Assembly: GCF_007830065.1 (NCBI RefSeq)
Contig: NZ_VLKK01000008.1
Location: 123,666-187,665 of the forward strand
Direction: 5' to 3'
From: Sphingobium wenxiniae
GTDB lineage: Bacteria > Pseudomonadota > Alphaproteobacteria > Sphingomonadales > Sphingomonadaceae
DNA length: 64,000 bases
Both the position numbers and the translations under genes were made by a program. The notes under the pieces are model-generated. The model saw nothing but the letters and a program-made list of their open reading frames with translations, ran no database searches and was not told the origin of the DNA. Of this stretch, positions 17,402-25,977 are shown piece by piece. Positions within the stretch are counted from its first letter, which is position 1. Every line of letters starts with the position of its first letter.

Positions 17402-17598
17402 GTCCTGTCCCCGCTGGCGATTGAGTGTCGGGCGCGTGCGGCGCCCCGGTTCGAATGATTGACCCGCGCGCTTAGCAGGGGCCGCGGGGCAGGGCAATGG
17501 CGGCGCTTGCGCCGGGCGAAGCCCCCGGCATTTGAAGTTGCCGCCAAACATGCCTATGTAGACAGGAACCATTGTCGCCAAAAAGGGTATTTGCCCCC

Positions 17599-18255
17599 GT
17601 GTATGTGATCGTCATTCTCGCCCTGATCGCCGGTTTCCTGGCGCTGCGGCTCTATTCCGTGCTCGGAAAGCGCACGGGCCACGAGCAGGAGCCCGCGCTG
17701 CGTCCGGCGGAGGAACGCGCCAAGGTGACGGTCCTGCAACCCCGGCCTGCGCCGGAAACGGGCGGCGATTCGGTCCGCCTCTCTGAAGGTTTGATCATAC
17801 CGGGCGCGGAAAATGGCGTGCGCGCCCTGATTGCCGCCGACCGCAGTTTCGACGTGCCGCAATTCGTGGAAGGAGCCAAGAGCGCCTACCGGATGGTGCT
17901 CGAAGCCTTCTGGCGCGGCGACCGGGACGAACTGGCTTGGCTGTGCGACAGTGACGTGTTCGCCTCCTTCCAGGAAGCCATCGCCGCGCGCGAGGCGGAA
18001 GGACATGTGCTCGACAACCGCCTCGTCCGCATCGAAAAGGCGCAGATCGTCGAAGCCTCTCTCAACGGCCGCATCGCTGAAGTCGCGCTGCGGTTCGAGG
18101 CGGATATCGCCGCCGTCACCCGTGACAAGGACGGTAATGTCGTCGCTGGATCGCTGACCGATGCGGTCGGCACCAATGACATCTGGACCTTCACCCGCGA
18201 CATCCGCAGCGCGGACCCCAACTGGAAGCTCAGCGAAACCGACGAGGCTGCATGA
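17599..18255 (+). CDS. Tim44-like domain protein
   Basis: Membrane-anchored protein with a C-terminal Tim44-like (NTF2-fold) domain. The N-terminal helix is VYVIVILALIAGFLALRLYSVL (about 1-22), then a proline-rich linker. The domain starts near FVEGAKSAYRMVLEAFWRGDRDEL and ends WTFTRDIRSADPNWKL. The family is conserved next to secB and mltA in alphaproteobacteria, but its role there is not established. The start could be GTG 17599 (AAGGG 11 bases upstream) or TTG 17572 (AGGA 4 bases upstream). It overlaps mltA by an ATGA. Confidence 0.82.
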   Translation: MYVIVILALIAGFLALRLYSVLGKRTGHEQEPALRPAEERAKVTVLQPRPAPETGGDSVRLSEGLIIPGAENGVRALIAADRSFDVPQFVEGAKSAYRMVLEAFWRGDRDELAWLCDSDVFASFQEAIAAREAEGHVLDNRLVRIEKAQIVEASLNGRIAEVALRFEADIAAVTRDKDGNVVAGSLTDAVGTNDIWTFTRDIRSADPNWKLSETDEAA

Positions 18256-19526
18256 GCCTGCGACAGTCGGGGGGTGCGCTGGCCGCGGCGCTGCTGCTGT
18301 CCGCCTGCGCGGGCGCTTTGATTCCGCCGTCGGCCGGCGGTCCGTCGCAGGGCGGTCCATCGAGCGGCCGTCCGCCGTCATCGGGTGGAGAGCCTGTGGC
18401 GAAGCCCGTCCCGTCGACGCCGCGTCCCACGCTGCCGGTGTCGCCGCCGCCCACTCAACCCGTCGATCAGCAGGGCACCGCCATCGGCGCGGGCGTGACG
18501 CGCGGCCCGGATATCGCCAGCCTCATCCCCTCGGGCGAACGCTCCCGCGCCGCGCTCCAGGCGTTCCGCCTGTCCTGCCCCTCGCTCATGCGCCGCGCGG
18601 ACCAGAGCGGCCTGACACGCGGGGCGGACTGGAACAATGCCTGCGCCGCCGCGTCGAGCTGGCCCGAAACCAGCGCGTCCGAATTCTTCTCCCGCTATTT
18701 CGAAGCGGTGCAGGTGGGCGAGGGCAAGGCTTTCGTCACCGGCTATTATGAGCCTGAAATATCGGGATCGCGCACACGCCGGACCGGCTATGAAGTGCCG
18801 ATCTACCGCCGTCCCAATGATTTGATCGACGTCGACCTCGGTCAGTTCAGCGACAGCCTGAAGGGCAAGACCATTCGCGGCAAGGTGAACGGCACGAAGC
18901 TGGTCCCCTATGACGAACGGTCGCAGATCGTCGACGGGGCGCTCGCCGGGCGCGGCCTGGAACTGGCATGGGCGGCCGATCCGGTCGAGTTCTTCTTCCT
19001 TCAGGTGCAGGGTAGCGGACGGCTGCTGCTGCCCGACGGCGGCGTCATGCGGATCGGCTATGACGGGCAGAATGGCCGCGACTATACCGGCATCGGCAAG
19101 CTGATGAAGGATCGTGGGCTGATCCAGGCCGGGTCGATGCAGGACATCATGCAATATCTACGTGCCCACCCGGACGAAGGCGCGGCGATCATGAATGAGA
19201 ATAAGAGCTTCGTCTTCTTCCGCGAACTGACAGGCGCCGGACCGGTCGGGGCGATGGGCGTCGCGGTGACGCCGGAAGCAACCGTGGCGGCCGATCCCAA
19301 ATATGTACCGCTGGGTGCGCCGGTTCTGCTCTCGCTCGACCGGGCGGAGCCGAACGGCATCTGGATCGCGCAGGACACGGGCGGCGCGATCAAGGGCGCG
19401 AATCGCTTTGACAGCTTCTGGGGCGCGGGCGCGAAGGCGCGGGGAGTCGCGGGCGGCATGTCGGCGCGGGGCAGCGCGCTCCTGCTGCTGCCGATCGGTT
19501 CCTACGCGCGGTTGAGCGCCCGATGA
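18252..19526 (+). CDS. mltA: Membrane-bound lytic murein transglycosylase A
   Basis: Cleaves peptidoglycan to 1,6-anhydromuramyl products from the outer membrane. It is 424 residues long. The lipoprotein signal has LLLSACAG (Cys near 18), followed by a long Pro/Ser/Gly linker to about 85. The MltA domain contains VTGYYEPEISGSRTR and FFLQVQGSGRLLLPDG, and the C-terminal 3D domain carries the catalytic Asp in IAQDTGGAIKGANRFDSFWG. The start ATG overlaps the Tim44-like stop. smr follows after 9 bases. Confidence 0.94.
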   Translation: MSLRQSGGALAAALLLSACAGALIPPSAGGPSQGGPSSGRPPSSGGEPVAKPVPSTPRPTLPVSPPPTQPVDQQGTAIGAGVTRGPDIASLIPSGERSRAALQAFRLSCPSLMRRADQSGLTRGADWNNACAAASSWPETSASEFFSRYFEAVQVGEGKAFVTGYYEPEISGSRTRRTGYEVPIYRRPNDLIDVDLGQFSDSLKGKTIRGKVNGTKLVPYDERSQIVDGALAGRGLELAWAADPVEFFFLQVQGSGRLLLPDGGVMRIGYDGQNGRDYTGIGKLMKDRGLIQAGSMQDIMQYLRAHPDEGAAIMNENKSFVFFRELTGAGPVGAMGVAVTPEATVAADPKYVPLGAPVLLSLDRAEPNGIWIAQDTGGAIKGANRFDSFWGAGAKARGVAGGMSARGSALLLLPIGSYARLSAR

Positions 19527-19535
19527 CGGCTCGTC

Positions 19536-20069
19536 ATGGCGCGGCGTTCGCTCACTCCTGAGGAACAGGCGCTCTGGGCGGCGCTCACCCGCTCGGTCAA
19601 GCCGATCCGTGCGGTTGCCCGCACGTTGGTCCCAGCCGCCGCGCCGCTCAAACCGAACGGGCAAAAACAGTTAACGCCGCCGCCGCCCCGTCCGCCTGTC
19701 GAGCAACCGCGACGGATGCCCGCCGTCGTTCTGGATTCCGGATGGGAACGCCGCATCCGTGCCGGCAATCTGATCCCCGACATGACCATCGATCTGCATG
19801 GCCATAGCCTGTCTTCGGCTCATGCCCGGTTGGGGCAGGCGATCGCGCTGGGATTGGCGCAGGGTGCGCGCCTGTTGCTCGTAATCACGGGAAAACCACC
19901 GCGGATAACGGCTTTGGACGGCTCTTCCCAGCGCGGCGCCATTCGGCGGGAGATCGGCCACTGGCTCGAAACCGGCGCCTATTCCGACCGCATCGCCAGC
20001 GTCCGCGTGGCCCATCCGCGCCATGGCGGGGATGGCGCGCTCTATGTGATCCTGCGGCGGTCCCGCTGA
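19536..20069 (+). CDS. Smr/MutS2 C-terminal domain protein
   Basis: A 177-residue protein with an Smr domain at about 85-177: IDLHGHSLSSAHARLGQAI, then LLLVITGKPPR and HPRHGGDGALYVILRR. Smr domains bind or nick branched nucleic acids, and stand-alone bacterial members have been linked to endonuclease activity. The N-terminus is a basic, proline-rich region. It closes the Tim44-like/mltA/smr operon. Confidence 0.88.
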   Translation: MARRSLTPEEQALWAALTRSVKPIRAVARTLVPAAAPLKPNGQKQLTPPPPRPPVEQPRRMPAVVLDSGWERRIRAGNLIPDMTIDLHGHSLSSAHARLGQAIALGLAQGARLLLVITGKPPRITALDGSSQRGAIRREIGHWLETGAYSDRIASVRVAHPRHGGDGALYVILRRSR

Positions 20070-20168
20070 CGTTTTTGTCGTCCCGCACTGACCATTTCTT
20101 AACCACCGTCCTTCATATCCCGATGATCCATCCGTTCATTCCGGGCGCGCAGCAGGACAGGGAGGCAT

Positions 20169-21848
20169 ATGCAGGGCGTGACAATGACGAGCCGCGCCGC
20201 TGCGTTTGCCTGTGCCGCGGGTGCTCTGGTCTTCATCCTGTCGCTTCTGCCGGGGTCGGGGCAGGAGCGGCAGATCGCCGACATCGGCCATTCGCTGATT
20301 ATCGCCATCCTGTGCGGCACCCTGACCTGGGCGTCGGCGCGCCGCGCTGTCGCGACCATAGCCGTTGCCCTCGACCGCGCGACCGACCGTTTGCTTGCCG
20401 CCGCGCATGGCGACCTGCAATCGCCCGTGCCGCCCGAAGCGGCAAAGGAGCTGCCGGATCTGTCGGTCGCCATGGAAAGCCTGTTCAGTCAGGTCCGCAC
20501 CAATCTCGATCATGTGCAGGCGCTGGCGCTGTTCGATCAGGTGACGGGCCTTGCCAACCGCACCAGTTTCTGCCGTCAGGTGGAACGGCTGCTGATCGAG
20601 CGCCCGGACAGCGGGATCGCGGCGCTGTTCTTCATCGATCTCGACGGCTTCAAGAATGTGAACGATACGCTGGGCCATGCGGCGGGCGACCAGTTGCTCG
20701 CGCGCGTCGCGGGCCGGCTGCGCGAAGTCGCGATGACGCAGGTCAGTGCAGGCGTCGGCGACGCGGTGATAGGTCGGCTGGCGGGCGACGAGTTCACCCT
20801 GTTCTTCCCCACTCTGGCGGATCGCGACGCCGCGCTCAAGGTCGCGCGCGCCATCCAGTTCGCGCTGGGCGAGCGGTTCGACCTGGGCAGCCGGCACATC
20901 GATCTGGGTGCTTCCATCGGCATCGCCTGCTGTCCGGACCATGCCGACACATTGCCGGGCCTGCTGCGCGCGGCCGACATCGCCATGTATCATGCAAAGG
21001 GGGAAGGGCGTGGGCGGGCTGAAATGTTCACCGCGCAACTCGCCCTCAAGGCGGCGGACCGCGCCGAACTGGAGCGCGATCTGCTCCGCGCGCTGGAGCG
21101 GGAGGAGTTCCTGCTGGAATTCCAGCCGCAGATCGAGACGCTGAGCGGGCGGGCCATCGTGGCGGAGGCTTTGGTGCGCTGGGCGCATCCCGAGCGCGAT
21201 CTTGTCATGCCCGCGTTCTTCGTGCCTGCTGCGGAGGAAAGTGGAACCATCGTCGCCTTGGGCGACTGGGTGATGGACCGGGTCTGCGAAACGGCCGCGC
21301 GCTGGGCGCGGACCGGCATTCGGCAGCGCATCGCGATCAATATTTCCACCCGCGAACTGGAGCAGGCCGATTTCTTCCTGCGCCTGCGACACGCGATGAC
21401 GGCCCATGGCACACCGCCGGTCATGCTCGAACTGGAGATCAGCGAATCGCTGGCGATGGATATGGATGCGCGCCTTCTGGATCAGTTGAGCGCGCTGCGG
21501 CGGGATGGGGTGTGCGTGGCGATCGGCGGTTTCGGCACCGGCTATTCCAATCTATCGCGGCTGAAGGATCTGCCCGTGGATCGGATCAAGATCGACCGCA
21601 GCCTGGTGCGCGATATCGCCACATCGGCCGAAGCGCGGACGATATGCAGCGCGATCGTCGGGCTGATCCAGGGTCTGGGGCTTGAGGTGGTGGTGGAGGG
21701 CGTGGAGAGCCAGGCGCAAATGGATATGCTGCGCGTTATCGGCTGCACACTGTTTCAGGGCTTTCATTTCGATCCGCCGATGCGGGAGCCGGCCTATATC
21801 GATCGTTACGCGCTGCAGCCTTCGCAGAACCAGCGCAGCGCGCTTTAG
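20169..21848 (+). CDS. Membrane GGDEF-EAL protein with altered EAL metal site
   Basis: A 559-residue protein of the c-di-GMP family. Two predicted membrane helices lie at about 8-28 and 40-58, a linker follows, then a GGDEF domain (about 115-285) and an EAL domain (about 300-545). The GGDEF signature is AGDEF (205-209), a variant found in active cyclases. No RxxD inhibitory site precedes it. In the EAL domain EAL (333-335), INIS, EISES, KID and EGVES are kept. The DDFGTG metal motif reads GGFGTG (453-458), so phosphodiesterase activity is doubtful. The start is uncertain (ATG 20169, GTG 20178 or ATG 20184). Confidence 0.9.
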   Translation: MQGVTMTSRAAAFACAAGALVFILSLLPGSGQERQIADIGHSLIIAILCGTLTWASARRAVATIAVALDRATDRLLAAAHGDLQSPVPPEAAKELPDLSVAMESLFSQVRTNLDHVQALALFDQVTGLANRTSFCRQVERLLIERPDSGIAALFFIDLDGFKNVNDTLGHAAGDQLLARVAGRLREVAMTQVSAGVGDAVIGRLAGDEFTLFFPTLADRDAALKVARAIQFALGERFDLGSRHIDLGASIGIACCPDHADTLPGLLRAADIAMYHAKGEGRGRAEMFTAQLALKAADRAELERDLLRALEREEFLLEFQPQIETLSGRAIVAEALVRWAHPERDLVMPAFFVPAAEESGTIVALGDWVMDRVCETAARWARTGIRQRIAINISTRELEQADFFLRLRHAMTAHGTPPVMLELEISESLAMDMDARLLDQLSALRRDGVCVAIGGFGTGYSNLSRLKDLPVDRIKIDRSLVRDIATSAEARTICSAIVGLIQGLGLEVVVEGVESQAQMDMLRVIGCTLFQGFHFDPPMREPAYIDRYALQPSQNQRSAL

Positions 21849-21922
21849 CGACGACCGCCATTCAGCGGCTGAATGTCGATCCGCTCCAGAATACGCCGCG
21901 CGCCGACATTCGCCTTCACCCT

Positions 21923-23065
21923 TCATCCCGCCAGTGCGCGACGGACGATCAGCGCATAGATCGTCGCCAGATTCTGGAGATCCATCACATCGACTGCTTC
22001 GTCCAGCTTGTGCATCGTGCCGTTGTTGAGGCCGAATTCCACCACCGGGCACAAGCGTGACAGGAAGCGCGCGTCGGAAGTCCCTCCGGTCGTCGAAAGC
22101 TCCGCCTCCAGTCCCGTCACGTCGCGGATCGCGCCCGTCACCAGTCCGGACACCATGCCGGGCTGCGTCAGGAAGGGTTCGCCGCTGATCTTCGCTTCCA
22201 CCATACCGCCTTCGGCCGCCGCGATGGCCGTGATCCGCTCGATGAGCGATGCGCCGCTGTGCCGGTCGTTGAAGCGGATGGAGATGCGCGCGGTCGCCGC
22301 GCCGGGGATCACATTATGCGCGGCGTTGCCGACTTCCAGATCGGTGATCTCGATATTGCTGGGCTGGAACCAGTCGGTCCCCTTGTCCAGCACTTGCGCC
22401 TCTATGGCGGACAGGATGCGGACAAGACGCGGGATCGGATTGTCGGCCAGATGCGGATAGGCGACATGCCCCTGCGTCCCTGCCACGCGAATCCACATGT
22501 TGACCGATCCGCGCCGCCCGATCTTCACCACGTCGCCCAGCCGGGCGGTGGAGGTCGGTTCGCCCACCAGGCAAATGTCCGGGTGCAGTCCGCGTGCCGC
22601 CATCCGGTCCATCAGCGCCAGCGTGCCGTATACCGCCGGCCCTTCCTCATCGCCCGTGATGATGAGGCTGATCGTGCCGGGCAGGTCGTCGGACAGGCCG
22701 TGCAGCGCCGTGACGAAGGCGGCGATCGCCCCCTTCATGTCCACGGCGCCCCGCCCGTAGAGCAGGCCGCCCCGCACCGCCGGCTCGAAGGGGTCGCTGG
22801 TCCAGCCCGGCCCTGGCGGCACCACGTCCAGATGCCCGGCAAAGGCGAAATGCGGCCCCGGCCCGGTCGTCCGCCACGCCAGCAGATTTTCCACCGGCCC
22901 GTCGGGCGCTTCCCCCGCGACGAAGCGGTCGACGGTAAAACCGAGCGGCGTCAGCATCTCCTCCAGCACGGTGAATACATCGCCGGTGGCGGGGGTTACG
23001 GAAGGGCAGGCGATCAGGCGTTTGGCCAAAGCCACCGCGTCGGCATTGGTGCTGGTCATATCCAT
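21923..23065 (-). CDS. dapE: Succinyl-diaminopimelate desuccinylase
   Basis: M20 metallopeptidase that releases L,L-diaminopimelate for lysine and peptidoglycan synthesis. It is 380 residues long. Zinc ligands are visible in FAGHLDVVPPG (His), RGAVDMKGAIAAF (bridging Asp), GDEEGPA (catalytic Glu-Glu) and the C-terminal NNGTMHKLDE (His). The dimerisation insert lies around IRISIRFNDRHS. It is transcribed alone, divergent from the cupin remnant and ldcA-like gene. Confidence 0.95.
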   Translation of the reverse strand: MDMTSTNADAVALAKRLIACPSVTPATGDVFTVLEEMLTPLGFTVDRFVAGEAPDGPVENLLAWRTTGPGPHFAFAGHLDVVPPGPGWTSDPFEPAVRGGLLYGRGAVDMKGAIAAFVTALHGLSDDLPGTISLIITGDEEGPAVYGTLALMDRMAARGLHPDICLVGEPTSTARLGDVVKIGRRGSVNMWIRVAGTQGHVAYPHLADNPIPRLVRILSAIEAQVLDKGTDWFQPSNIEITDLEVGNAAHNVIPGAATARISIRFNDRHSGASLIERITAIAAAEGGMVEAKISGEPFLTQPGMVSGLVTGAIRDVTGLEAELSTTGGTSDARFLSRLCPVVEFGLNNGTMHKLDEAVDVMDLQNLATIYALIVRRALAG

Positions 23066-23121
23066 GCCGCTGCGTTAGCGAAAGCCTTGCCGCTTGACCA
23101 GCAGGAGGAGGAAGGCAGCCC

Positions 23122-23346
23122 ATGCCCCGGATCGACCCCACGATCATCCCGCGGAATAACGCGACCGGCTATCCCGCACCTTATGCGAAGGTGGTCGGCG
23201 GCCGATGGGTCCGCAGGCTTGGACCCGAATCGGGCCTTTCCGATTTCGGCATTGGCCGCATCCCGTCGGGCAATGCCCATTATTCCGATATCGAGCTGCA
23301 CTGGTCGCGCGGCAGCTATCGCCGCAAGGATGAAAGCCGCTATTGA
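23122..23346 (+). pseudogene. Cupin protein remnant with internal in-frame deletion
   Basis: A 74-residue frame. Residues 1-46 (MPRIDPTIIPRNNATGYP, then WVRRLGPESGLSDFGIGRI) match the N-terminus of about 150-residue cupin proteins. Residues 49-74 (NAHYSDIELHWSRGSYRRKD) resemble the C-terminal tail of the same family. The metal-binding cupin barrel that should lie between is absent, so it looks like an in-frame deletion. The frame is still open and its stop overlaps the next start (TGATG). It may be expressed but cannot be a working cupin. Confidence 0.6.
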
Positions 23347-24389
23347 TGATGCCCCTAGACCGCCGTGCGCTGATCGCGGCCATGGGCGCGGCTCTTGTCG
23401 CGGCCGGAGCGCCCGCTGAACGGAACAGCCCCCCAACTTCCCTCGTCAGGCCGCCGCGCCTGCGCCCCGGCGACACGGTGGGCCTCATCGAACCGGCGGG
23501 CTTCACCGATGACGCCTTCGACCTCGACCTCGTCAATGACACCACCGCCGCCATGGGGCTGACGCCGAAACCGGCGCGTCATCTGGTGGAACGCCATGGC
23601 TATCTGGCGGGGAGGGACGCGGACCGGGCGGCGGATGTGAACGCCATGTATGCCGACCCGGACGTGCGCGCGGTCTTCGCCGTGCGCGGTGGCTGGGGCT
23701 GCGCGCGCATCCTGCCCTTCCTCGATTTCAGGGCGATCCGCGCCCACCCCAAGCTGCTGATCGGTTTCAGCGACATCACCGCCCTGCATCTGGCGTTCGC
23801 CGCCCAGGCGGGCTTCACTACCATCCACGGTCCCAATGCCTCGGCAAGCTGGCCCGCATTTTCCTGGGACGCGTTCCGCGCGATCGCCTTCGACGGCGCG
23901 ACGCCCACGCTTGTCAATCCGGTTGGCAAGGAAGACCGGCTGGTCCAGCGCATCGGCCGCATCAGGACTTTTCGTCACGGCAAGGCGAGCGGACGGCTGC
24001 TGGGCGGCAATCTCACCGTGCTGGCGGCGCTGATGGGAACGCCGTGGCTTCCCGATTTCACCGGCGCGATCCTTTTCATCGAAGACACGAACGAAGCGCC
24101 CTATCGCATCGACCGGATGCTGACCCAATTGGCGTTGGGAGGCGTGCTGGGCAAGCTGGCCGGTTTGGTTTTCGGCCAGTGCACCGGCTGCACGGCGGAC
24201 GGGCCGTCCTATGGCGGCTTCACCCTGTCGGAAGTGCTGCAACAGCATCTGGAGCCGCTGGGCATCCCTGCCTTCCAGGGCGCTCAGTTCGGCCATGTCG
24301 CCAGCCAGTTCAGCCTGCCGGTCGGCGTACGCGCGGAAATCGATGCGGAGGCCGGGACTATCCGGCTGCTGGAACCGGCGGTGGCGTGA
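23346..24389 (+). CDS. ldcA: S66 family LD-carboxypeptidase with export signal
   Basis: Serine peptidase family that removes the terminal D-Ala from murein tetrapeptides. It is about 347 residues. The nucleophile Ser lies in LLIGFSDITALHLAF, the catalytic Glu in LFIEDTNEAPYRIDRML, and the His in FGHVASQFSLPVG. Unlike cytoplasmic E. coli LdcA, this protein begins with DRRALIAAMGAALVAAGAPA, a Tat- or Sec-like signal, so it probably acts in the periplasm. It is translationally coupled to the cupin remnant by TGATG. Confidence 0.88.
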   Translation: MMPLDRRALIAAMGAALVAAGAPAERNSPPTSLVRPPRLRPGDTVGLIEPAGFTDDAFDLDLVNDTTAAMGLTPKPARHLVERHGYLAGRDADRAADVNAMYADPDVRAVFAVRGGWGCARILPFLDFRAIRAHPKLLIGFSDITALHLAFAAQAGFTTIHGPNASASWPAFSWDAFRAIAFDGATPTLVNPVGKEDRLVQRIGRIRTFRHGKASGRLLGGNLTVLAALMGTPWLPDFTGAILFIEDTNEAPYRIDRMLTQLALGGVLGKLAGLVFGQCTGCTADGPSYGGFTLSEVLQQHLEPLGIPAFQGAQFGHVASQFSLPVGVRAEIDAEAGTIRLLEPAVA

Positions 24390-24445
24390 ACTGACGCCTT
24401 TAGGTTCACGCGAAGGCATGGAGCGGAGCCGACATTTTCACCAAT

Positions 24446-24491
24446 GGGTGGCAGCAAACCACCCAAACCCCGACTTTCGGCGTGGGTTTGG
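24446..24491. other. Two mutually exclusive hairpins between convergent genes
   Basis: GGGTGG (24446-24451) pairs with CCACCC (24459-24464), and CCAAACCC (24463-24470) pairs with GGGTTTGG (24484-24491). The stems share bases, so only one can form at a time. They lie between the convergent ldcA-like and envC-like stops and may act as a bidirectional terminator, although neither has a clear T run. Confidence 0.4.
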
Positions 24492-24513
24492 AAGCTATCC
24501 AATCCTCAAGAAC

Positions 24514-25770
24514 CTATCCCGACCCAGCCAGCGGCACGATATCCACCGGCCTGCCGTTGCGGCGCAGTTCGATCGTGACCATGGGCCGGCCGGCGCCCGC
24601 CATGCCCACGGGATCGCCCTGCCGCACGGCTTCGCCGACTGTAGCGGTCAGACGATGCAGCCCGGTGATGAGCGTGGTCCACCCCTGCCCATGGTCGATG
24701 ATAAGGATCTGGCCATAGCCGCGATACGGCCCGGCAAAGGCGACGCGCCCCGCCGTCGGCGCCACGGCCTGCGCGCCGGCCTGCGCCGCGATGGTGAGGC
24801 CGCGCGACCGGACACCGCTGTCGTTCACTTCGCCCATGCCGGTCACGAGCTGGCCGATGACGGGCAGGCGATAGGGCGGCGGGGTGCGGTTCGCGCTGTC
24901 CTGCTGCGGAGCGGGGGCCTGCGCCTGATCGGGCCGGGCCGGGCGCGGCAGCGGTCCCGAAAGCCGCGCCAGCTTGTCGCGCACGTCGCCCGCTTCCTCC
25001 AGCCGGTCCATCAGGTCGACGATATCCCGCGCCTTTTCCCCAAGCGCCAGCGCACGTTCGCTTTCCAGCCCCGCCGTCGTGCGATAGTCGCGCGCGGCCA
25101 GCCGCTTCTGCGCGCCAAGTTGCTCCAGCGCTGCCTGGCGCCGTTTCAGTTCCGCGTGGCCCTGCGCCAGCGCATCCGCCGCCTGCTGCGCCGTCGCTCG
25201 CAGCGCGCGGCTGCGATCCAGCTCCTCGCGCAATCCCGCTGTGCGTTCGCGGATCGCCGGCAGCACATTTGCCAGTACCGCGCGCATATGCACCGCGTCC
25301 GTCACCGACCCCGGCTGCACCAGCGTCAGCGCCAGCGGCCGCCGCGCCATCATCTGCAATGCGGCGGTCAGGCGCACGACAGGTTCCTGCCGCGCCGCCA
25401 GCCGCGCCGCCTGCACCCGTTGCAGCCGCGCGATGATGGCGATGCGGGCCTGCGCCGCCTGAATATCCGCTTCCGATTCCTGTATCCGCGCGGCCATGGC
25501 GGCGGCGCGGCGCTGCGCCAGATCGGCTTCGTCGCGGGCGAGCGCCGCCTGTTGTTCGAGGCGCTGCGAACGGTCGCGCGCCTCGTCCGACTGGCGCCGC
25601 GCGGCCTTGAGCGTGGTCTGTTCCTGCTCCAGCGTCGTGCCCGCCGTGCCGGGCAGGACAATCGCGCCGCCGTTCGCCGCCGGCAGGCGCGCGGCTCCTG
25701 TCGCCAAGGCACCGGCCAGCATCGCAGCAATGCTCCATTTCCAACGCAAGCTCGCGTCCCCGCCCGTCAT
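24514..25770 (-). CDS. EnvC-like murein hydrolase activator (degenerate LytM)
   Basis: Periplasmic protein of 418 residues with an N-terminal signal (WKWSIAAMLAGALATGAARL), a long coiled coil (about 40-280, rich in Ala, Arg, Gln and Glu, for example AALARDEADLAQRRAAAMAARI) and a C-terminal LytM/M23 domain (about 310-418). The M23 zinc ligands are missing: the HxGxD position reads NDSGVRSRGL and the HxH position reads MVTIELRR. This matches EnvC/NlpD-type activators that switch on amidases without cutting peptidoglycan. The start is ATG 25770, just before the signal peptide. Confidence 0.87.
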   Translation of the reverse strand: MTGGDASLRWKWSIAAMLAGALATGAARLPAANGGAIVLPGTAGTTLEQEQTTLKAARRQSDEARDRSQRLEQQAALARDEADLAQRRAAAMAARIQESEADIQAAQARIAIIARLQRVQAARLAARQEPVVRLTAALQMMARRPLALTLVQPGSVTDAVHMRAVLANVLPAIRERTAGLREELDRSRALRATAQQAADALAQGHAELKRRQAALEQLGAQKRLAARDYRTTAGLESERALALGEKARDIVDLMDRLEEAGDVRDKLARLSGPLPRPARPDQAQAPAPQQDSANRTPPPYRLPVIGQLVTGMGEVNDSGVRSRGLTIAAQAGAQAVAPTAGRVAFAGPYRGYGQILIIDHGQGWTTLITGLHRLTATVGEAVRQGDPVGMAGAGRPMVTIELRRNGRPVDIVPLAGSG

Positions 25771-25781
25771 GCCGGCCAACC

Positions 25782-25860
25782 TAGAGCATCGCGTGGGAAA
25801 GTGGGAACCGGTTTTTCGCCGAAAACAATGCGGCGACAACAGAGGATTGCGCGATATGCT
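25782..25860. repeat. Palindromic intergenic repeat in the rlmH-envC spacer
   Basis: The segment begins AGAGCATCGCG and ends CGCGATATGCT. The arms GCATCGCG and CGCGATATGC are partly complementary, and the centre carries GGGAACCGGTTTTTCGCCGAAAA. This resembles the dispersed AGAGCA...GAACCGGTTTT...TGCT repeats common between genes in many alphaproteobacteria. It is recognised from memory; no second copy is present in this window. Confidence 0.45.
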
Positions 25861-25977
25861 GATACACGTTTTGCGAAGCTGATCTCGGCCAGTGGGCTGG
25901 CATGACGGCTGGGGAAATGTCCGCCAATCCATAACCGCCATCGGCCGCAAAGCGCGCCCGCGGGCGAGCAATCGCGC

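Noticed and set aside
17441..17480. GGTTCGAAT sequence resembling a tRNA T-loop
   Set aside because: No matching acceptor, D or anticodon stems can be drawn around it; it is in the secB promoter region.
20075..21022. Alternative-frame open reading frame over the GGDEF region
   Set aside because: It overlaps a GGDEF-EAL gene with intact domain order and shows typical Arg/Gly-rich shadow composition.
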